Assembly: GCF_003865135.1 (NCBI RefSeq)
Contig: NZ_BHZC01000001.1
Location: 3,162,001 to 3,226,000, forward strand
Length of the DNA stretch: 64,000 nucleotides
Origin: Streptomyces chrestomyceticus JCM 4735
Lineage (GTDB): Bacteria > Actinomycetota > Actinomycetes > Streptomycetales > Streptomycetaceae
Direction: 5' to 3'
In this document: in pieces, positions 34,888-45,051 of the stretch
Layout of the letters: each line of letters opens with the position of its first letter
Position numbering within the stretch: the first letter of the stretch is position 1
Notes under the pieces: model-generated
Databases searched by the model: none
What the model saw: the letters and a program-made list of their open reading frames with translations, nothing else
Told to the model about the DNA's origin: nothing
Made by a program: the position numbers and the translations under genes

Positions 34888-35196
34888 CTAGGAGGCCAGT
34901 GCGTCGGTGAGCGTCGCCACGGGCCGCAGCAGCGCGGCCGTACCGGTGAGGTGCAACAACCGCAGGATCCGCTCGTCGTCGCACACCACCCGCAACTGAC
35001 CGCTGCGGGCCCAAACGAGTTGACGCGCCCACAGCAGCAGCCGCAGCCCCGAACAGTCGAAGAACGTCACCGGCCGCAGATCGATAACGACGGCCGCCCC
35101 GGGTACCGCGGCGGCAGGCGCCAGGCGGCTGGGAGCGGCCGTCGCGCTCGCGATGTCGATCTCGCCATGAAACTCGATCACGGCCACCTCACGCAT
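34888..35196 (-). CDS. STAS-domain anti-sigma factor antagonist
   Basis: A protein of about 102 residues from ATG 35196. EFHGEIDIASA starts the STAS fold, and VVIDLRPVTFFDCSGLRLLL carries the conserved D-x-S-G with the phosphorylatable serine. SpoIIAA/RsbV-type proteins bind an anti-sigma kinase in the unphosphorylated state and free a sigma factor. No kinase or sigma gene is in the window. The frame stays open to 35283, so earlier starts (for example 35211) are possible. Confidence 0.8.
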   Translation of the reverse strand: MREVAVIEFHGEIDIASATAAPSRLAPAAAVPGAAVVIDLRPVTFFDCSGLRLLLWARQLVWARSGQLRVVCDDERILRLLHLTGTAALLRPVATLTDALAS

Positions 35197-35785
35197 CCAG
35201 TAGCCGCACATCCACCACCGACCGGCCGCAGCCTGCCGGCCCGGTGGCCTACGGCCCAAGTGAGCTTCCTGGCAATGGGACATCCCGTCTCCACCGGGCA
35301 GCAGCCGAACAAGTCACAGAGCACTGCGTCCGGCAGCCCACCGGGCGCGGCACACAGCCAATCTAGGAGCAGCCCAACGCCCCGGGAACGCACAAACGTT
35401 CACGTCCTTCGTCACGGCACCCATCGCGGTGACTACCCGCCCGTTCCCAGGACAGCGCCACCCACACCGTGCTATAAGCGTGCGCGACTCGGCGCTGCCG
35501 ACGAGCCCGCACCCTGCGCGGGCTACGCCGCCTCTACGTGACGCGGAGGACGCGCAATGCGTGAAGACTTCCAGGGGAAGGTGCGCTTGCGGCCCCAGCG
35601 TATGGAAAATGCAAGGACGGGTTGGGCAGACGAGCCCAACATCGGTCGCCCTGCCCCCTCATCGCCCAGTTGGCCTCGATGTCCTCATGCAAGTTCAGGA
35701 ATGAACGGACAACCAGGGGCACGACAGCGGCACAGGGGTGTCGGACCGACTGCCGTCCGGCGGATCGGCCTGTCGGGGGGCGAGT
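35197..35785. other. Intergenic region, no gene seen
   Basis: About 590 bases between two leftward genes. Open frames on both strands (for example 35557-35802 plus, 35534-35722 minus) lack ribosome sites and known domains, and base composition is less extreme than in the coding neighbours. It should contain the promoter of the STAS gene. I see no RNA gene or repeat. Confidence 0.4.
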
Positions 35786-36325
35786 TCAGTCGGACGCCGT
35801 GACCGGGGGCCGCATGCCGAGCCACTGCTCGGCGCCCCAGGCATGGAACCGCTCCACTTCGGTGAATCCCAGCTTCGCCGCGAGGCGCATTGAGCCGGTG
35901 TTGGCGGTCTGGGTAGCGAGCACCACCGGCTCGCCGGGAAAGGCACCGTCGAACCAGTCCAGCGCCGCAGCGCACGCCTCGGCGGCGTACCCGAAGCCCC
36001 ACGCCCGCGGCAGGAAGAGGTAGCCGAGATCGACCTTCCCCACGGCAGCCGGGCGATGGTGCTCCGGTGCCCGCCTGAGCAGGATCTGGCCGATCATCGA
36101 CCCGTCGAGATCGACGACGAAACTCCCGGGCCACCGTTCGGGCACCCCGGGCATCGCGCGCTCCAGCTCGTCACGGGCGCGGGGGCCGCCGAGGTAGGTG
36201 TGCACCTCCGGCGATGCCAGCAGTTCGATGAACGCCGCACGGTCCCGGGCCTCGGGCTCACGGAGCACGAGCCTCTCGGTCCTGATCGGGGCAGGTGGCC
36301 AAGCGACGGGTCCGAGCTCGGTCAT
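35786..36325 (-). CDS. GNAT-family N-acetyltransferase (RimJ/RimL-like)
   Basis: A 179-residue protein with the GNAT order: IRTERLVLREPEARDRAAF at the start, GQILLRRAPEHHRP, VDLGYLFLPRAWGFGYAAEA (acetyl-CoA loop region), and ATQTANTGSMRLAAKLGFTEVERFHAWG at the end. It transfers an acetyl group from acetyl-CoA to an amine; the substrate is unknown. I prefer ATG 36325 to the upstream TTG at 36361. Confidence 0.85.
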   Translation of the reverse strand: MTELGPVAWPPAPIRTERLVLREPEARDRAAFIELLASPEVHTYLGGPRARDELERAMPGVPERWPGSFVVDLDGSMIGQILLRRAPEHHRPAAVGKVDLGYLFLPRAWGFGYAAEACAAALDWFDGAFPGEPVVLATQTANTGSMRLAAKLGFTEVERFHAWGAEQWLGMRPPVTASD

Positions 36326-36449
36326 GCCGGCCACCCAATCAGCAGACTCGGCGGCGTTCAAGAGAGGAGAACCGGGGGGAGTCAGGCATCCGGCACGCCC
36401 CGAAGGCGGCCCGCCCCCGGCTGACCTCCGAGGGCCGGGCGGGAAGCGT

Positions 36450-36839
36450 TCAGCCCTGTGCCATGTGCATGAACTCCCAGACGTGGCCGTCGAGGTCCTG
36501 GAAGCTGACGCCGTACATCGGCCCCGCCTCCATCGCCGGCTTCCAGGGGGTGGCGCCGGCGGCCAGGGCCTCGGCGAGGACGGTGTCCACCTCTTCGCGG
36601 CTGTCGCACGACAGACACGTGAGGACTTCCTTGGTCTTCGCGGCGTCGCTGATGTCGCCGTTGATGAAGTCCCGGAAGCGGTCCTCCTGGAGGAGCATGA
36701 CGCAGATGTTCTCCTCGACGACCACGCACAGGGTGTGCTCGTCGGAGAAGTCGGGGTTGAAGGCGAAGCCGAGGCGGGTGAAGAACTCGCGGGACGCGGA
36801 GATGTCCTTGACCGGCAGGTTCACGAAGATCATGCGCAT
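36450..36839 (-). CDS. VOC-family (glyoxalase-like) protein
   Basis: A 129-residue protein with two beta-alpha-beta-beta-beta units. It begins MRMIFVNLPVKDISASREFFTRLG and ends with the GPMYGVSFQDLDGHVWEFMHM motif carrying a candidate Glu metal ligand. VOC proteins include glyoxalases, dioxygenases and antibiotic-binding proteins; this short type is often called glyoxalase/lactoylglutathione lyase-like without proof. GGAAGAGG precedes ATG 36839. Confidence 0.85.
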   Translation of the reverse strand: MRMIFVNLPVKDISASREFFTRLGFAFNPDFSDEHTLCVVVEENICVMLLQEDRFRDFINGDISDAAKTKEVLTCLSCDSREEVDTVLAEALAAGATPWKPAMEAGPMYGVSFQDLDGHVWEFMHMAQG

Positions 36840-36940
36840 GGTGGGTGCCTCTTCCTGACGGAGCGGGGCCCCGGCCTCCGCGGCCGGGTGCGACCCTCGC
36901 TCCACCTCCCCGTCGAGCGTGGAGAAGCGTGTTCAGGAAG

Positions 36941-37903
36941 CTAGCAACGGCCACTGACAATCGCCGCCGGACGCGGTCCGCGGGGGCGTCGCAGGAGGGG
37001 CCAGGTGAGGGTGCCGAGGACGAGGGCGAGGAAGTGGCCCGAGTCGCTGACGGGGTCGCCGGAGAGCAGCAGGCTGCTGACGGCGAACCAGGTCACGCCC
37101 GCCAGGAGCGGCCACCGGGCCCAGCCGGGCAGCAGGCCCGCCAGGGCGCCGGTGCAGGCCATCACGCCGAAGCTGATGCCGTAGTCGAGGCGTTGCAGCG
37201 AGTCGACGGGGAGGTGGCCGAGGGCGACCGCGGCGCCGACCGGGAGTTCGGTGGCGAGCGTCGCGATCGCGTGACCGCCGAAGAAGACCGCGGCCGTCCG
37301 CAGGGCGCCGGCCCGGCGCTCCAGGGCCGTCAGGACGAGCAGGAAGGCGACGGCGTACGCGGAGGCCGGGCCGCCCGCGATCCACAGGGCGCTGGCGACG
37401 AGCACCAGCAGGGGCGCCTGCGCCAGGTGCTCGACGTCCGTGCTGGATGCCTGGAGGAGGGTGTGGACCAGCTCCGGGTCGGCGTGCTCGGCGAAGAGCG
37501 AGGTCGCGGCGAGGAGGAGGGTGTAGGCGAAGGTGAAGGGGGTGGCGCGGGGGCCGGGGAGGAGGCGCCAGGGTTTGGGCCACCGGCTCCGGCTCCGGCT
37601 CGGCCATGCCGGCCGCGTCACCCGGACGGGGGCCGGGGCCGGTACGGGTTCGGCGGAGGGCAGCCCACCGGCGACCGGTACGGAATCGGCCGACGGCATC
37701 CCACCCGCGCCCCGTACGGGATCGGCCACCGCGGCAGCCCCGCCCCCGGCCGCCCCGCCGTCCGCCCGCTGTCTGGGCACCCCCTCCAGGGACACCGCCT
37801 CGCCGGCGCCCCCGCTTCCCGCGAAAGGGGCCGTTTGCGGGGTGGGGGCTCCCTCGTTGGGTGGGGTCTTGGCGGAGGCTGCTGCCGTGTTCACCCGGCT
37901 CAC
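36941..37903 (-). CDS. Rhomboid-like multi-pass membrane protein
   Basis: About 320 residues. A disordered Ala/Gly/Pro-rich cytoplasmic leader of roughly 110 residues is followed by about six hydrophobic segments (starting FTFAYTLLLAATSLF). A rhomboid GxSG serine is not evident: the relevant segments read GGHAIATLATELP and DYGISFGVMACTG, so peptidase activity is doubtful. Actinobacterial rhomboid-like membrane proteins of this size are known without function. GTG 37903 has GGAAGGGG upstream; the frame extends further to 38101, so the start is uncertain. Confidence 0.65.
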   Translation of the reverse strand: MSRVNTAAASAKTPPNEGAPTPQTAPFAGSGGAGEAVSLEGVPRQRADGGAAGGGAAAVADPVRGAGGMPSADSVPVAGGLPSAEPVPAPAPVRVTRPAWPSRSRSRWPKPWRLLPGPRATPFTFAYTLLLAATSLFAEHADPELVHTLLQASSTDVEHLAQAPLLVLVASALWIAGGPASAYAVAFLLVLTALERRAGALRTAAVFFGGHAIATLATELPVGAAVALGHLPVDSLQRLDYGISFGVMACTGALAGLLPGWARWPLLAGVTWFAVSSLLLSGDPVSDSGHFLALVLGTLTWPLLRRPRGPRPAAIVSGRC

Positions 37904-38099
37904 TGGTGGCTGGCCCCTTCCGTCCGTGGCTGCCGGCACCGTCCGCGCGCCCGCCACTGAAGATCTACGTACGGGACAGCCTGCACGTTCAACCCATGAG
38001 CGAGCTGTGCCCGTGACGTGCGTCACGGGCGGCGCGGCCCGGCGCCGGGCCCGTAAACCGGTTGGACCCGTCCCGGCCCGGTTGGTCAGGATGGCCGTC

Positions 38100-38866
38100 A
38101 TGTCTCATCCCGCGCACGCCATGCCCGACCACCCCGTGCACGTATCCGGCCCGCCCGCGCCCGGTGGCGGGCCACGGGTCCTCGACCGCCGCGAGGGCCC
38201 GTACGGCGAGGTGGTGCTGCGGGAGCGGGGCGAGCACTTCGAGATCATCGCGAACGGGTGCTTCCTGATGGACACCTCGGACGGGCGGTCCGAGCGGCTG
38301 CTGGTGGACGCGGCACTCGCGGAGCTGGCGGAGTCAGGGGAGCCGGGTGGCGCGACGGGGGCGCACGACGGGGCGCACAGTGTGCTGATCGGCGGGCTCG
38401 GGGTCGGGTTCTCCCTGGTCAGGGCGGTGGAGGAGAGCCGGTGGGGCGGATCACGGTGGTGGAGCGGGAGGCCGCGGTCATCGACTGGCACCGTGCCGGG
38501 CCGCTGTCGGCCGTGTCGGGGGCGGCGCTCGCCGATCCCCGTACCGAGATCGTCGCCGCCGACCTGGTCGCGTACGTACGGGAGGGCGCCGGGCCGCGCA
38601 GGTTCGACGCGCTGTGCCTGGACATCGACAACGGGCCGGAGTGGACCGTCACCGAGGACAACGGCGGCCTCTACTCCCCCGCCGGTCTGGCGGCCTGCCG
38701 GGCGCGGCTGACGCCCGGCGGGGTGCTCGCCGTGTGGTCGGCGCAGCCGTCGGCCGCGTTCGAAGAGGCGCTCCGAAATGCCGGGTTCACCGGCGTACGT
38801 ACCGAAGAGATCCCCGTTGTCCGAGGCGTCCCGGACGTGGTGCACCTCGCGCGCAAGGGCGCGTAG
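38100..38866 (+). pseudogene. Spermidine-synthase-like methyltransferase-fold gene, one frameshift
   Basis: The first frame gives MSHPAHAMPDHPV, then GPYGEVVLRERGEHFEI, then HSVLIGGLGVGFSLVRAV, a spermidine synthase/SAM-fold start. At the GGGG run 38444-38447 the frame breaks. The next frame continues without loss as RITVVEREAAVIDWHR, FDALCLDIDNGPEW and LTPGGVLAVWSAQ to the stop at 38866. One added G restores a product of about 255 residues. Proteins of this group bind S-adenosylmethionine-type cofactors; the polyamine substrate is unproven. A possible leaderless promoter precedes ATG 38100; ATG 38091 is an alternative. Confidence 0.7.
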
Positions 38867-38944
38867 CCGATGGTCATACCCTGCCCTTACGCTGCTGCCC
38901 AGCAGTACGCGACCATGCAGCACGGGGACACGCAGGGGCGGGCG

Positions 38945-39685
38945 ATGGATCAGACGCAGACCACCCAGGGCGGCACCGCCGCGGCCACGCCCGGCGCCCA
39001 GCGCCGGATCCTCGTCGTGGAGGACGACCCGACGATCGTCGACGCCATCGCGGCCCGGCTGCGTGCCGAGGGCTTCCAGGTGCAGACGGCCACCGACGGC
39101 CCGGCCGCGGTGGACACCGCCGAGGCGTGGCAGCCGGACCTGCTGGTCCTGGACGTGATGCTGCCGGGCTTCGACGGGCTGGAGGTGTGCCGCCGGGTGC
39201 AGGCGCGGCGTCCGGTGCCCGTCATGATGCTCACCGCGCGTGACGACGAGACGGACATGCTGGTGGGTCTCGGTGTCGGCGCGGACGACTACATGACCAA
39301 ACCGTTCTCCATGCGGGAGCTGGCGGCCCGGGTGCACGTACTGCTGCGGCGCGTGGAGCGGGCGGCGCTGGCCGCGCACACCCCGCGCAGCGGCATCCTG
39401 CGCCTGGGCGAGCTGGAGATCGACCACGCGCAGCGCCGGGTGCGGGTGCGCGGCACCGACGTGCACCTGACGCCGACCGAGTTCGACCTGCTGGTGTGTC
39501 TGGCCAACACGCCGCGCGCGGTGCTCTCCCGCGAGCAGTTGCTGGCCGAGGTGTGGGACTGGGCGGACGCCTCCGGCACCCGTACGGTCGACAGCCACAT
39601 CAAGGCGCTGCGCCGCAAGATCGGCGCGGAGCGCATCCGTACGGTGCACGGTGTCGGGTACGCGCTGGAGACCCCGCCGGTATGA
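38945..39685 (+). CDS. OmpR/PhoB-type response regulator
   Basis: A 246-residue two-domain regulator. The receiver domain has acidic residues VVEDDP, phospho-acceptor Asp70 in LLVLDVMLPG, and the conserved Lys in YMTKPF. The C-terminal winged helix ends RTVDSHIKALRRKIG and RTVHGVGYALE. The stop overlaps the start of a histidine kinase (ATGA), so the two form a two-component system. ATG 38945 lacks a strong ribosome site; ATG 38915 is an alternative. Confidence 0.93.
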   Translation: MDQTQTTQGGTAAATPGAQRRILVVEDDPTIVDAIAARLRAEGFQVQTATDGPAAVDTAEAWQPDLLVLDVMLPGFDGLEVCRRVQARRPVPVMMLTARDDETDMLVGLGVGADDYMTKPFSMRELAARVHVLLRRVERAALAAHTPRSGILRLGELEIDHAQRRVRVRGTDVHLTPTEFDLLVCLANTPRAVLSREQLLAEVWDWADASGTRTVDSHIKALRRKIGAERIRTVHGVGYALETPPV

Positions 39686-40899
39686 CGGCCCCCACCCGCC
39701 GCCGGCCGGCCGCCGAGAAGGAGCGGGCCGGACGCCCGGCCCGCGACCGGGGCGGGGAGCGTCCGTGGGACGGCCGGACAGCCCTGCGGGAGCGGGTCTG
39801 GAAGCCGTTCTGGCGGCGGGTCTGGGAGGGTCTGCGCCCGCTGGACCCGTACCGCTCGGTCAAGGCGGCGCTCGGCGCGCTGGTCATCGTCTCGGTGGTC
39901 ATCACGACACTGCTGGTGTTCGTCGCCATCCACTCCGACACCGAGCTGCGGGTCATCACGGTCTTCTCGATCATCGCCTCGCTGCTGGTCACCCAGTTCG
40001 TCGCGCAGGGCCTGACGGCGCCGCTGGACGACATGACGGACGTGACCCGGGCGATGGCGGACGGCGACTACACCCGCCGGGTGCGCGGCGGGCGGCGCGA
40101 CGAGTTCGGCGACCTGGCCGACGCGTTCAACCGGATGGCCGCCGACCTGGAGGCGGTGGACACCCACCGCAAGGAGCTGGTCGCCAACGTCTCGCACGAG
40201 CTGCGCACCCCGATAGCGGCCCTGCGCGCCGTCCTGGAGAACGTGGTGGACGGGGTCTGCGAGCCCGATCCGGAGACGATGCGTACGGCGCTGAAGCAGA
40301 CCGAGCGGCTGGGGCGGCTGGTGGAGCACCTGCTGGACCTGTCGCGGCTGGACAACGGGGTGGTGCCGTTGCACGCCCGCCGCTTCGAGGTGTGGCCCTA
40401 TCTGTCAGGGGTTCTGAAGGAGGCCAACATGAGTCGCGGCGCCTCCACGCTCTCGGGGCTGGCCGGCTCCGGCACCCACACCCGTACGGACGTACATCTG
40501 CACCTGGACGTCTCGCCGCCGGAACTGGCCGCGTACGCGGACGCCGAACGGCTCCACCAGGTCGTGGCGAACCTGATCGACAACGCCATCAAGCACAGCC
40601 CGCGGCACGGCCGGGTCACGGTGCTGGCGCGGGGCGGCGAGACGCCCGGGGGCCTGGAGCTGGAGGTGCAGGACGAGGGGCCGGGCATCCCGGAGGCCGA
40701 GCGGCACCACGTCTTCGAGCGGTTCAACCGCGGCGACCCGGCGGCGTCGGGCCCGGGCAGCGACGGCGGTACGGGGCTGGGCCTGGCCATCGCGCGCTGG
40801 GCGGTGGATCTGCACGGGGGACGGATCCGGGTGGCCGAATCGCCACGCGGCTGCCGCATCCGCGTCACTCTCCCGGGAAGCGACTCCGTTCGAGGTTGA
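39682..40899 (+). CDS. Membrane sensor histidine kinase
   Basis: A 405-residue kinase. Two close membrane helices (about 62-83 and 91-109) are followed by a HAMP segment, the H-box ANVSHELRTPI with His172, and a GHKL ATPase domain (N-box NLIDNAIKHSP, G-boxes DEGPGIPE and GTGLGLAIARW). The extracellular loop is only about 8 residues, so the signal is probably sensed in or near the membrane. It is translationally coupled to the response regulator just upstream. Upstream of kgd, in S. coelicolor as I recall, a similar pair occupies this place. Confidence 0.93.
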   Translation: MTAPTRRRPAAEKERAGRPARDRGGERPWDGRTALRERVWKPFWRRVWEGLRPLDPYRSVKAALGALVIVSVVITTLLVFVAIHSDTELRVITVFSIIASLLVTQFVAQGLTAPLDDMTDVTRAMADGDYTRRVRGGRRDEFGDLADAFNRMAADLEAVDTHRKELVANVSHELRTPIAALRAVLENVVDGVCEPDPETMRTALKQTERLGRLVEHLLDLSRLDNGVVPLHARRFEVWPYLSGVLKEANMSRGASTLSGLAGSGTHTRTDVHLHLDVSPPELAAYADAERLHQVVANLIDNAIKHSPRHGRVTVLARGGETPGGLELEVQDEGPGIPEAERHHVFERFNRGDPAASGPGSDGGTGLGLAIARWAVDLHGGRIRVAESPRGCRIRVTLPGSDSVRG

Positions 40900-41136
40900 C
40901 GCCGGGTGTCGTAGGGTCGGTGGTGGAAGCACACAATCCGGGGTGCAGCGGCGATGGCGCGTACCCGGACGCAGGTGAACCTGGTGTGTTTCCCGCCAAG
41001 TCATGCCCCGAAACCCCGTGCCGAATGTGACGTGCACGACGACTGACGGCCCCGGACTGCACCGAAGGTCCGGAGAGGCGTAGCCTTTATTCCCGCTGTC
41101 CACCACCTTAGGAAGCGGAAGAGGGCGGTTGCCGCC

Positions 41137-44100
41137 GTGTCGCCACAGTCCCCCAACAGTTCGAGCACTTCGACTGACCAAGAGGGGCAGGGTAAGAACC
41201 CTGCTGCCGCGTTCGGTCCGAACGAGTGGCTCGTCGACGAGATCTACCAGCAGTACCTCCAGGACCCGAACTCGGTAGACCGAGCCTGGTGGGACTTCTT
41301 CGCCGACTACAAGCCAGGAGCGGGCGCCAGCACGCCGGCCGCGGCGAGTGAAGGCAGCCCCGCCGCTCCGGCCTCCGGAACGCCCCAGGCCGCCCCGGCG
41401 GCGCCGAGCGCGCCCGCGGCACCCGCCGCGCAGCAGCCCGCGCCGAAGGCCGCCGCGCCCGCAGCGCAGCAGCCCGCCGCCCCGGCGAAGCCCGCCGCGA
41501 GTGCCCCGGCGCCCGCCCAGGCCGCTCCGGCGAAGACCGCACCCGCACAGCCCGCTCCCAAGAAGGACGACGTGAAGCCCGACGAGGCGCCCGCAGGCCC
41601 GGAACTGGTCACCCTCCGTGGCCCCTCCGCCGCTGTCGCGAAGAACATGAACGCCTCCCTGGAGCTGCCCACGGCCACGTCCGTGCGCGCCGTCCCGGTG
41701 AAGCTGCTGTTCGACAACCGCATCGTCATCAACAACCACCTCAAGCGCGCCCGTGGCGGGAAGGTCTCCTTCACCCACCTCATCGGGTACGCGATGGTGC
41801 AGGCCCTCAAGGCCATGCCGTCGATGAACTACTCCTTCCAGGAGAAGGACGGCAAGCCGACCCTGGTCAAGCCCGAGCACGTCAACCTGGGCCTGGCCAT
41901 CGACCTGGTGAAGCCCAACGGTGACCGCCAGCTCGTCGTCGCGGCGATCAAGAAGGCGGAGACGCTCAGCTTCTTCGAGTTCTGGCAGGCGTACGAGGAC
42001 ATCGTCCGCCGCGCCCGCAACAACAAGCTGACGATGGACGACTTCACCGGGGTCACCGCGTCGCTGACCAACCCGGGCGGCATCGGCACCGTCCACTCCG
42101 TGCCCCGCCTGATGCCCGGCCAGGGCCTCATCATCGGCGTCGGCGCGATGGACTACCCGGCGGAGTTCCAGGGCACCTCGCAGGACACCCTGAACAAGCT
42201 GGGCATCTCCAAGGTCATGACGCTGACCAGCACGTACGACCACCGCGTGATCCAGGGCGCCGCCTCCGGCGAGTTCCTGCGCATCATGAACCAGTTGCTG
42301 CTCGGCGAGAACGACTTCTTCGACGACATCTTCAAGTCGCTGCGCATCCCCTACGAGCCGGTGCGCTGGCTGCGCGACATCGACGTCAGCCACGACGACG
42401 ACGTCACCAAGGCGGCCCGGGTCTTCGACCTGATCCACGCCTACCGGGTGCGCGGCCACGTCATGGCCGACACCGACCCGCTGGAGTACGAGCAGCGCAA
42501 GCACCCCGACCTCGACATCATCGAGCACGGGCTGACGCTGTGGGACCTGGAGCGCGAGTTCGCCGTCGGCGGCTTCGCCGGCAAGACCATGATGAAGCTG
42601 CGCGACATCCTGGGCGTGCTGCGCGACTCGTACTGCCGCACCACCGGCATCGAGTTCATGCACATCCAGGACCCGAAGCAGCGCAAGTGGATCCAGGACC
42701 GGGTCGAGCGCGGGCACTCCAAGCCGGAGCGCGAGGAGCAGCTTCGCATCCTGCGCCGGCTGAACTCCGCCGAGGCGTTCGAGACCTTCCTCCAGACGAA
42801 GTACGTCGGCCAGAAGCGGTTCTCCCTGGAGGGCGGCGAGTCCGTCATCCCGCTGCTGGACGCGGTGATCGACTCGGCCGCCGAGTCTCGCCTGGACGAG
42901 GTCGTCATCGGCATGGCCCACCGCGGCCGCCTGAACGTCCTCGCCAACATCGTCGGCAAGTCGTACGCGCAGATCTTCCGCGAGTTCGAGGGCAACCTCG
43001 ACCCGAAGTCGATGCACGGCTCCGGCGACGTGAAGTACCACCTGGGCGCCGAAGGCACCTTCACCGGCCTGGACGGCGAGCAGATCAAGGTCTCGCTGGC
43101 CGCCAACCCCTCGCACCTCGAAGCGGTCGACCCGATCGTCGAGGGCATCGCCCGCGCCAAGCAGGACATCATCGGCAAGGGCGGCACGGACTTCACCGTC
43201 CTGCCGGTCCAGTTGCACGGTGACGCGGCGTTCGCCGGCCAGGGTGTGGTCGCCGAGACGCTGAACATGTCGCAGCTTCGCGGCTACCGCACCGGCGGCA
43301 CGGTGCACATCGTCATCAACAACCAGGTCGGCTTCACCGCCGCGCCGGAGTCGGCCCGCTCCTCCATGTACGCCACCGACGTGGCCCGCATGATCGAGGC
43401 GCCGATCTTCCACGTGAACGGTGACGACCCGGAGGCCGTGGTGCGGGTCGCGCGCCTCGCCTTCGAGTTCCGCCAGGCGTTCAACAAGGACGTCGTCATC
43501 GACCTGATCTGCTACCGGCGCCGCGGTCACAACGAGACCGACAACCCGGGCTTCACGCAGCCGCTGATGTACGACCTGATCGACAAGAAGCGCTCGGTGC
43601 GCAAGCTCTACACCGAGTCGCTGATCGGCCGCGGCGACATCACGCTGGAGGAGGCCGAGCAGGCCCTCCAGGACTTCCAGGGCCAACTGGAGAAGGTCTT
43701 CACGGAGGTCCGCGAGGCCACCACCGCCCCGGCCGCCCCCGAGGTGCCGGAGCCGCAGGCCGAGTTCCCGGTCGCCGTGGACACCGCGATCTCCCAGGAG
43801 GTCGTCAAGCGGATCGCCGAGTCCCAGGTCAACATCCCCGAGCGGGTCACCGTCCACCCGCGCCTGCTGCCGCAGTTGCAGCGCCGCGCGGCCCAGGTGG
43901 AGGACGACACCATCGACTGGGGCACGGGCGAGACCCTCGCCTTCGGTTCGCTGCTGATGGAGGGCACCCCGGTCCGCCTGTCGGGCCAGGACTCCCGCCG
44001 CGGCACCTTCGGCCAGCGCCACGCGGTGCTGGTGGACCGGGAGACCGGCGAGGACTACACCCCGCTGCTCTACCTGTCCGAGGACCAGGCGCGCTTCAAC

Positions 44101-44961
44101 GTCTACGACTCGCTGCTCAGCGAGTACGCGGCGATGGGCTTCGAGTACGGCTACTCGCTCGCCCGCCCCGAGGCGCTGGTCATGTGGGAGGCGCAGTTCG
44201 GTGACTTCGTCAACGGCGCGCAGACGGTCGTCGACGAGTTCATCTCCTCGGCGGAGCAGAAGTGGGGCCAGACCTCCGGCGTCACGCTGCTGCTGCCGCA
44301 CGGCTACGAGGGCCAGGGCCCGGACCACTCCTCGGCCCGTATCGAGCGCTTCCTCCAGTTGTGCGCGCAGAACAACATGACCGTCGCCATGCCGACGCTC
44401 CCGTCGAACTACTTCCACCTGCTGCGCTGGCAGGTGCACAACCCGCACCACAAGCCGCTGGTCGTCTTCACCCCGAAGTCGATGCTGCGTCTGAAGGCCG
44501 CGGCGTCGAAGACGGCGGAGTTCACCACGGGCGGCTTCCGGCCGGTGATCTCGGACGACGCGGCGAAGGCCGAGGACGTCACCAAGGTCATCTTCTGCTC
44601 CGGCAAGGTCTACTACGACCTGGAGGCGGAGCGGGTCAAGCGCGGCGCGTTCGACACGGCGCTGGTCCGTATCGAGCGGCTGTACCCGCTGCCCGGCAAG
44701 GAGCTCCAGGCGGAGATCGCCAAGTACCCGAACGCGGGCAAGTACCTGTGGGTGCAGGAGGAGCCGGCGAACCAGGGTGCGTGGCCGTTCCTGGGTCTGA
44801 ACCTGATCGACCACCTGGACCTGTCGGTCGGCGCCGACGTGCCGCACGGCGAGCGCCTGCGCCGCATCTCGCGGCCGCACTCCTCGTCGCCGGCCGTGGG
44901 TTCGGCCAAGCGCCACCAGGCCGAGCAGGCCGCGCTGATCGCCGAGGCGTTCGACGCGTAA
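41137..44961 (+). CDS. kgd: Multifunctional 2-oxoglutarate decarboxylase/dehydrogenase (Kgd)
   Basis: A 1274-residue enzyme like mycobacterial Kgd. The order is: a short [20 protein letters not shown]1 N-terminal segment, an Ala/Pro-rich linker, an E2-type acyltransferase catalytic domain with [10 protein letters not shown] (His about 369), and a full E1 module from about residue 420 ([43 protein letters not shown], then [18 protein letters not shown]). There is no lipoyl domain, as in the actinobacterial enzyme that borrows it from another protein. It links 2-oxoglutarate to succinyl-CoA or succinate semialdehyde in the TCA cycle. GTG start. Confidence 0.95.
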   Translation: MSPQSPNSSSTSTDQEGQGKNPAAAFGPNEWLVDEIYQQYLQDPNSVDRAWWDFFADYKPGAGASTPAAASEGSPAAPASGTPQAAPAAPSAPAAPAAQQPAPKAAAPAAQQPAAPAKPAASAPAPAQAAPAKTAPAQPAPKKDDVKPDEAPAGPELVTLRGPSAAVAKNMNASLELPTATSVRAVPVKLLFDNRIVINNHLKRARGGKVSFTHLIGYAMVQALKAMPSMNYSFQEKDGKPTLVKPEHVNLGLAIDLVKPNGDRQLVVAAIKKAETLSFFEFWQAYEDIVRRARNNKLTMDDFTGVTASLTNPGGIGTVHSVPRLMPGQGLIIGVGAMDYPAEFQGTSQDTLNKLGISKVMTLTSTYDHRVIQGAASGEFLRIMNQLLLGENDFFDDIFKSLRIPYEPVRWLRDIDVSHDDDVTKAARVFDLIHAYRVRGHVMADTDPLEYEQRKHPDLDIIEHGLTLWDLEREFAVGGFAGKTMMKLRDILGVLRDSYCRTTGIEFMHIQDPKQRKWIQDRVERGHSKPEREEQLRILRRLNSAEAFETFLQTKYVGQKRFSLEGGESVIPLLDAVIDSAAESRLDEVVIGMAHRGRLNVLANIVGKSYAQIFREFEGNLDPKSMHGSGDVKYHLGAEGTFTGLDGEQIKVSLAANPSHLEAVDPIVEGIARAKQDIIGKGGTDFTVLPVQLHGDAAFAGQGVVAETLNMSQLRGYRTGGTVHIVINNQVGFTAAPESARSSMYATDVARMIEAPIFHVNGDDPEAVVRVARLAFEFRQAFNKDVVIDLICYRRRGHNETDNPGFTQPLMYDLIDKKRSVRKLYTESLIGRGDITLEEAEQALQDFQGQLEKVFTEVREATTAPAAPEVPEPQAEFPVAVDTAISQEVVKRIAESQVNIPERVTVHPRLLPQLQRRAAQVEDDTIDWGTGETLAFGSLLMEGTPVRLSGQDSRRGTFGQRHAVLVDRETGEDYTPLLYLSEDQARFNVYDSLLSEYAAMGFEYGYSLARPEALVMWEAQFGDFVNGAQTVVDEFISSAEQKWGQTSGVTLLLPHGYEGQGPDHSSARIERFLQLCAQNNMTVAMPTLPSNYFHLLRWQVHNPHHKPLVVFTPKSMLRLKAAASKTAEFTTGGFRPVISDDAAKAEDVTKVIFCSGKVYYDLEAERVKRGAFDTALVRIERLYPLPGKELQAEIAKYPNAGKYLWVQEEPANQGAWPFLGLNLIDHLDLSVGADVPHGERLRRISRPHSSSPAVGSAKRHQAEQAALIAEAFDA

Positions 44962-44980
44962 TCCGTACACCGGTGTGACA

Positions 44981-45029
44981 GCCCGGGGCCCCGCCGCGAA
45001 CGACCGACGTTCGCGGCGGGGCCCCGGGC
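44981..45029. terminator. Strong bidirectional terminator between kgd and fxsT
   Basis: Perfect 22-base arms (44981-45002 and 45008-45029) enclose a 5-base loop. On the plus strand a CTTTTCC run follows directly, so kgd has a classical intrinsic terminator. The convergent fxsT gene ends 23 bases away and probably shares it. Confidence 0.92.
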
Positions 45030-45051
45030 CTTTTCCGTAGTGCGGGCGGGC

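Noticed and set aside
35534..35802. Short open frames on both strands near 35.6 kb
   Set aside because: No ribosome sites, no hydrophobic or domain pattern, mutually overlapping.
40405..44970. 1521-codon open frame on the minus strand opposite kgd
   Set aside because: It is the antisense shadow of kgd and the histidine kinase end; composition is Arg/Val/Leu/Gln repeats with no domain, as expected opposite high-GC genes.
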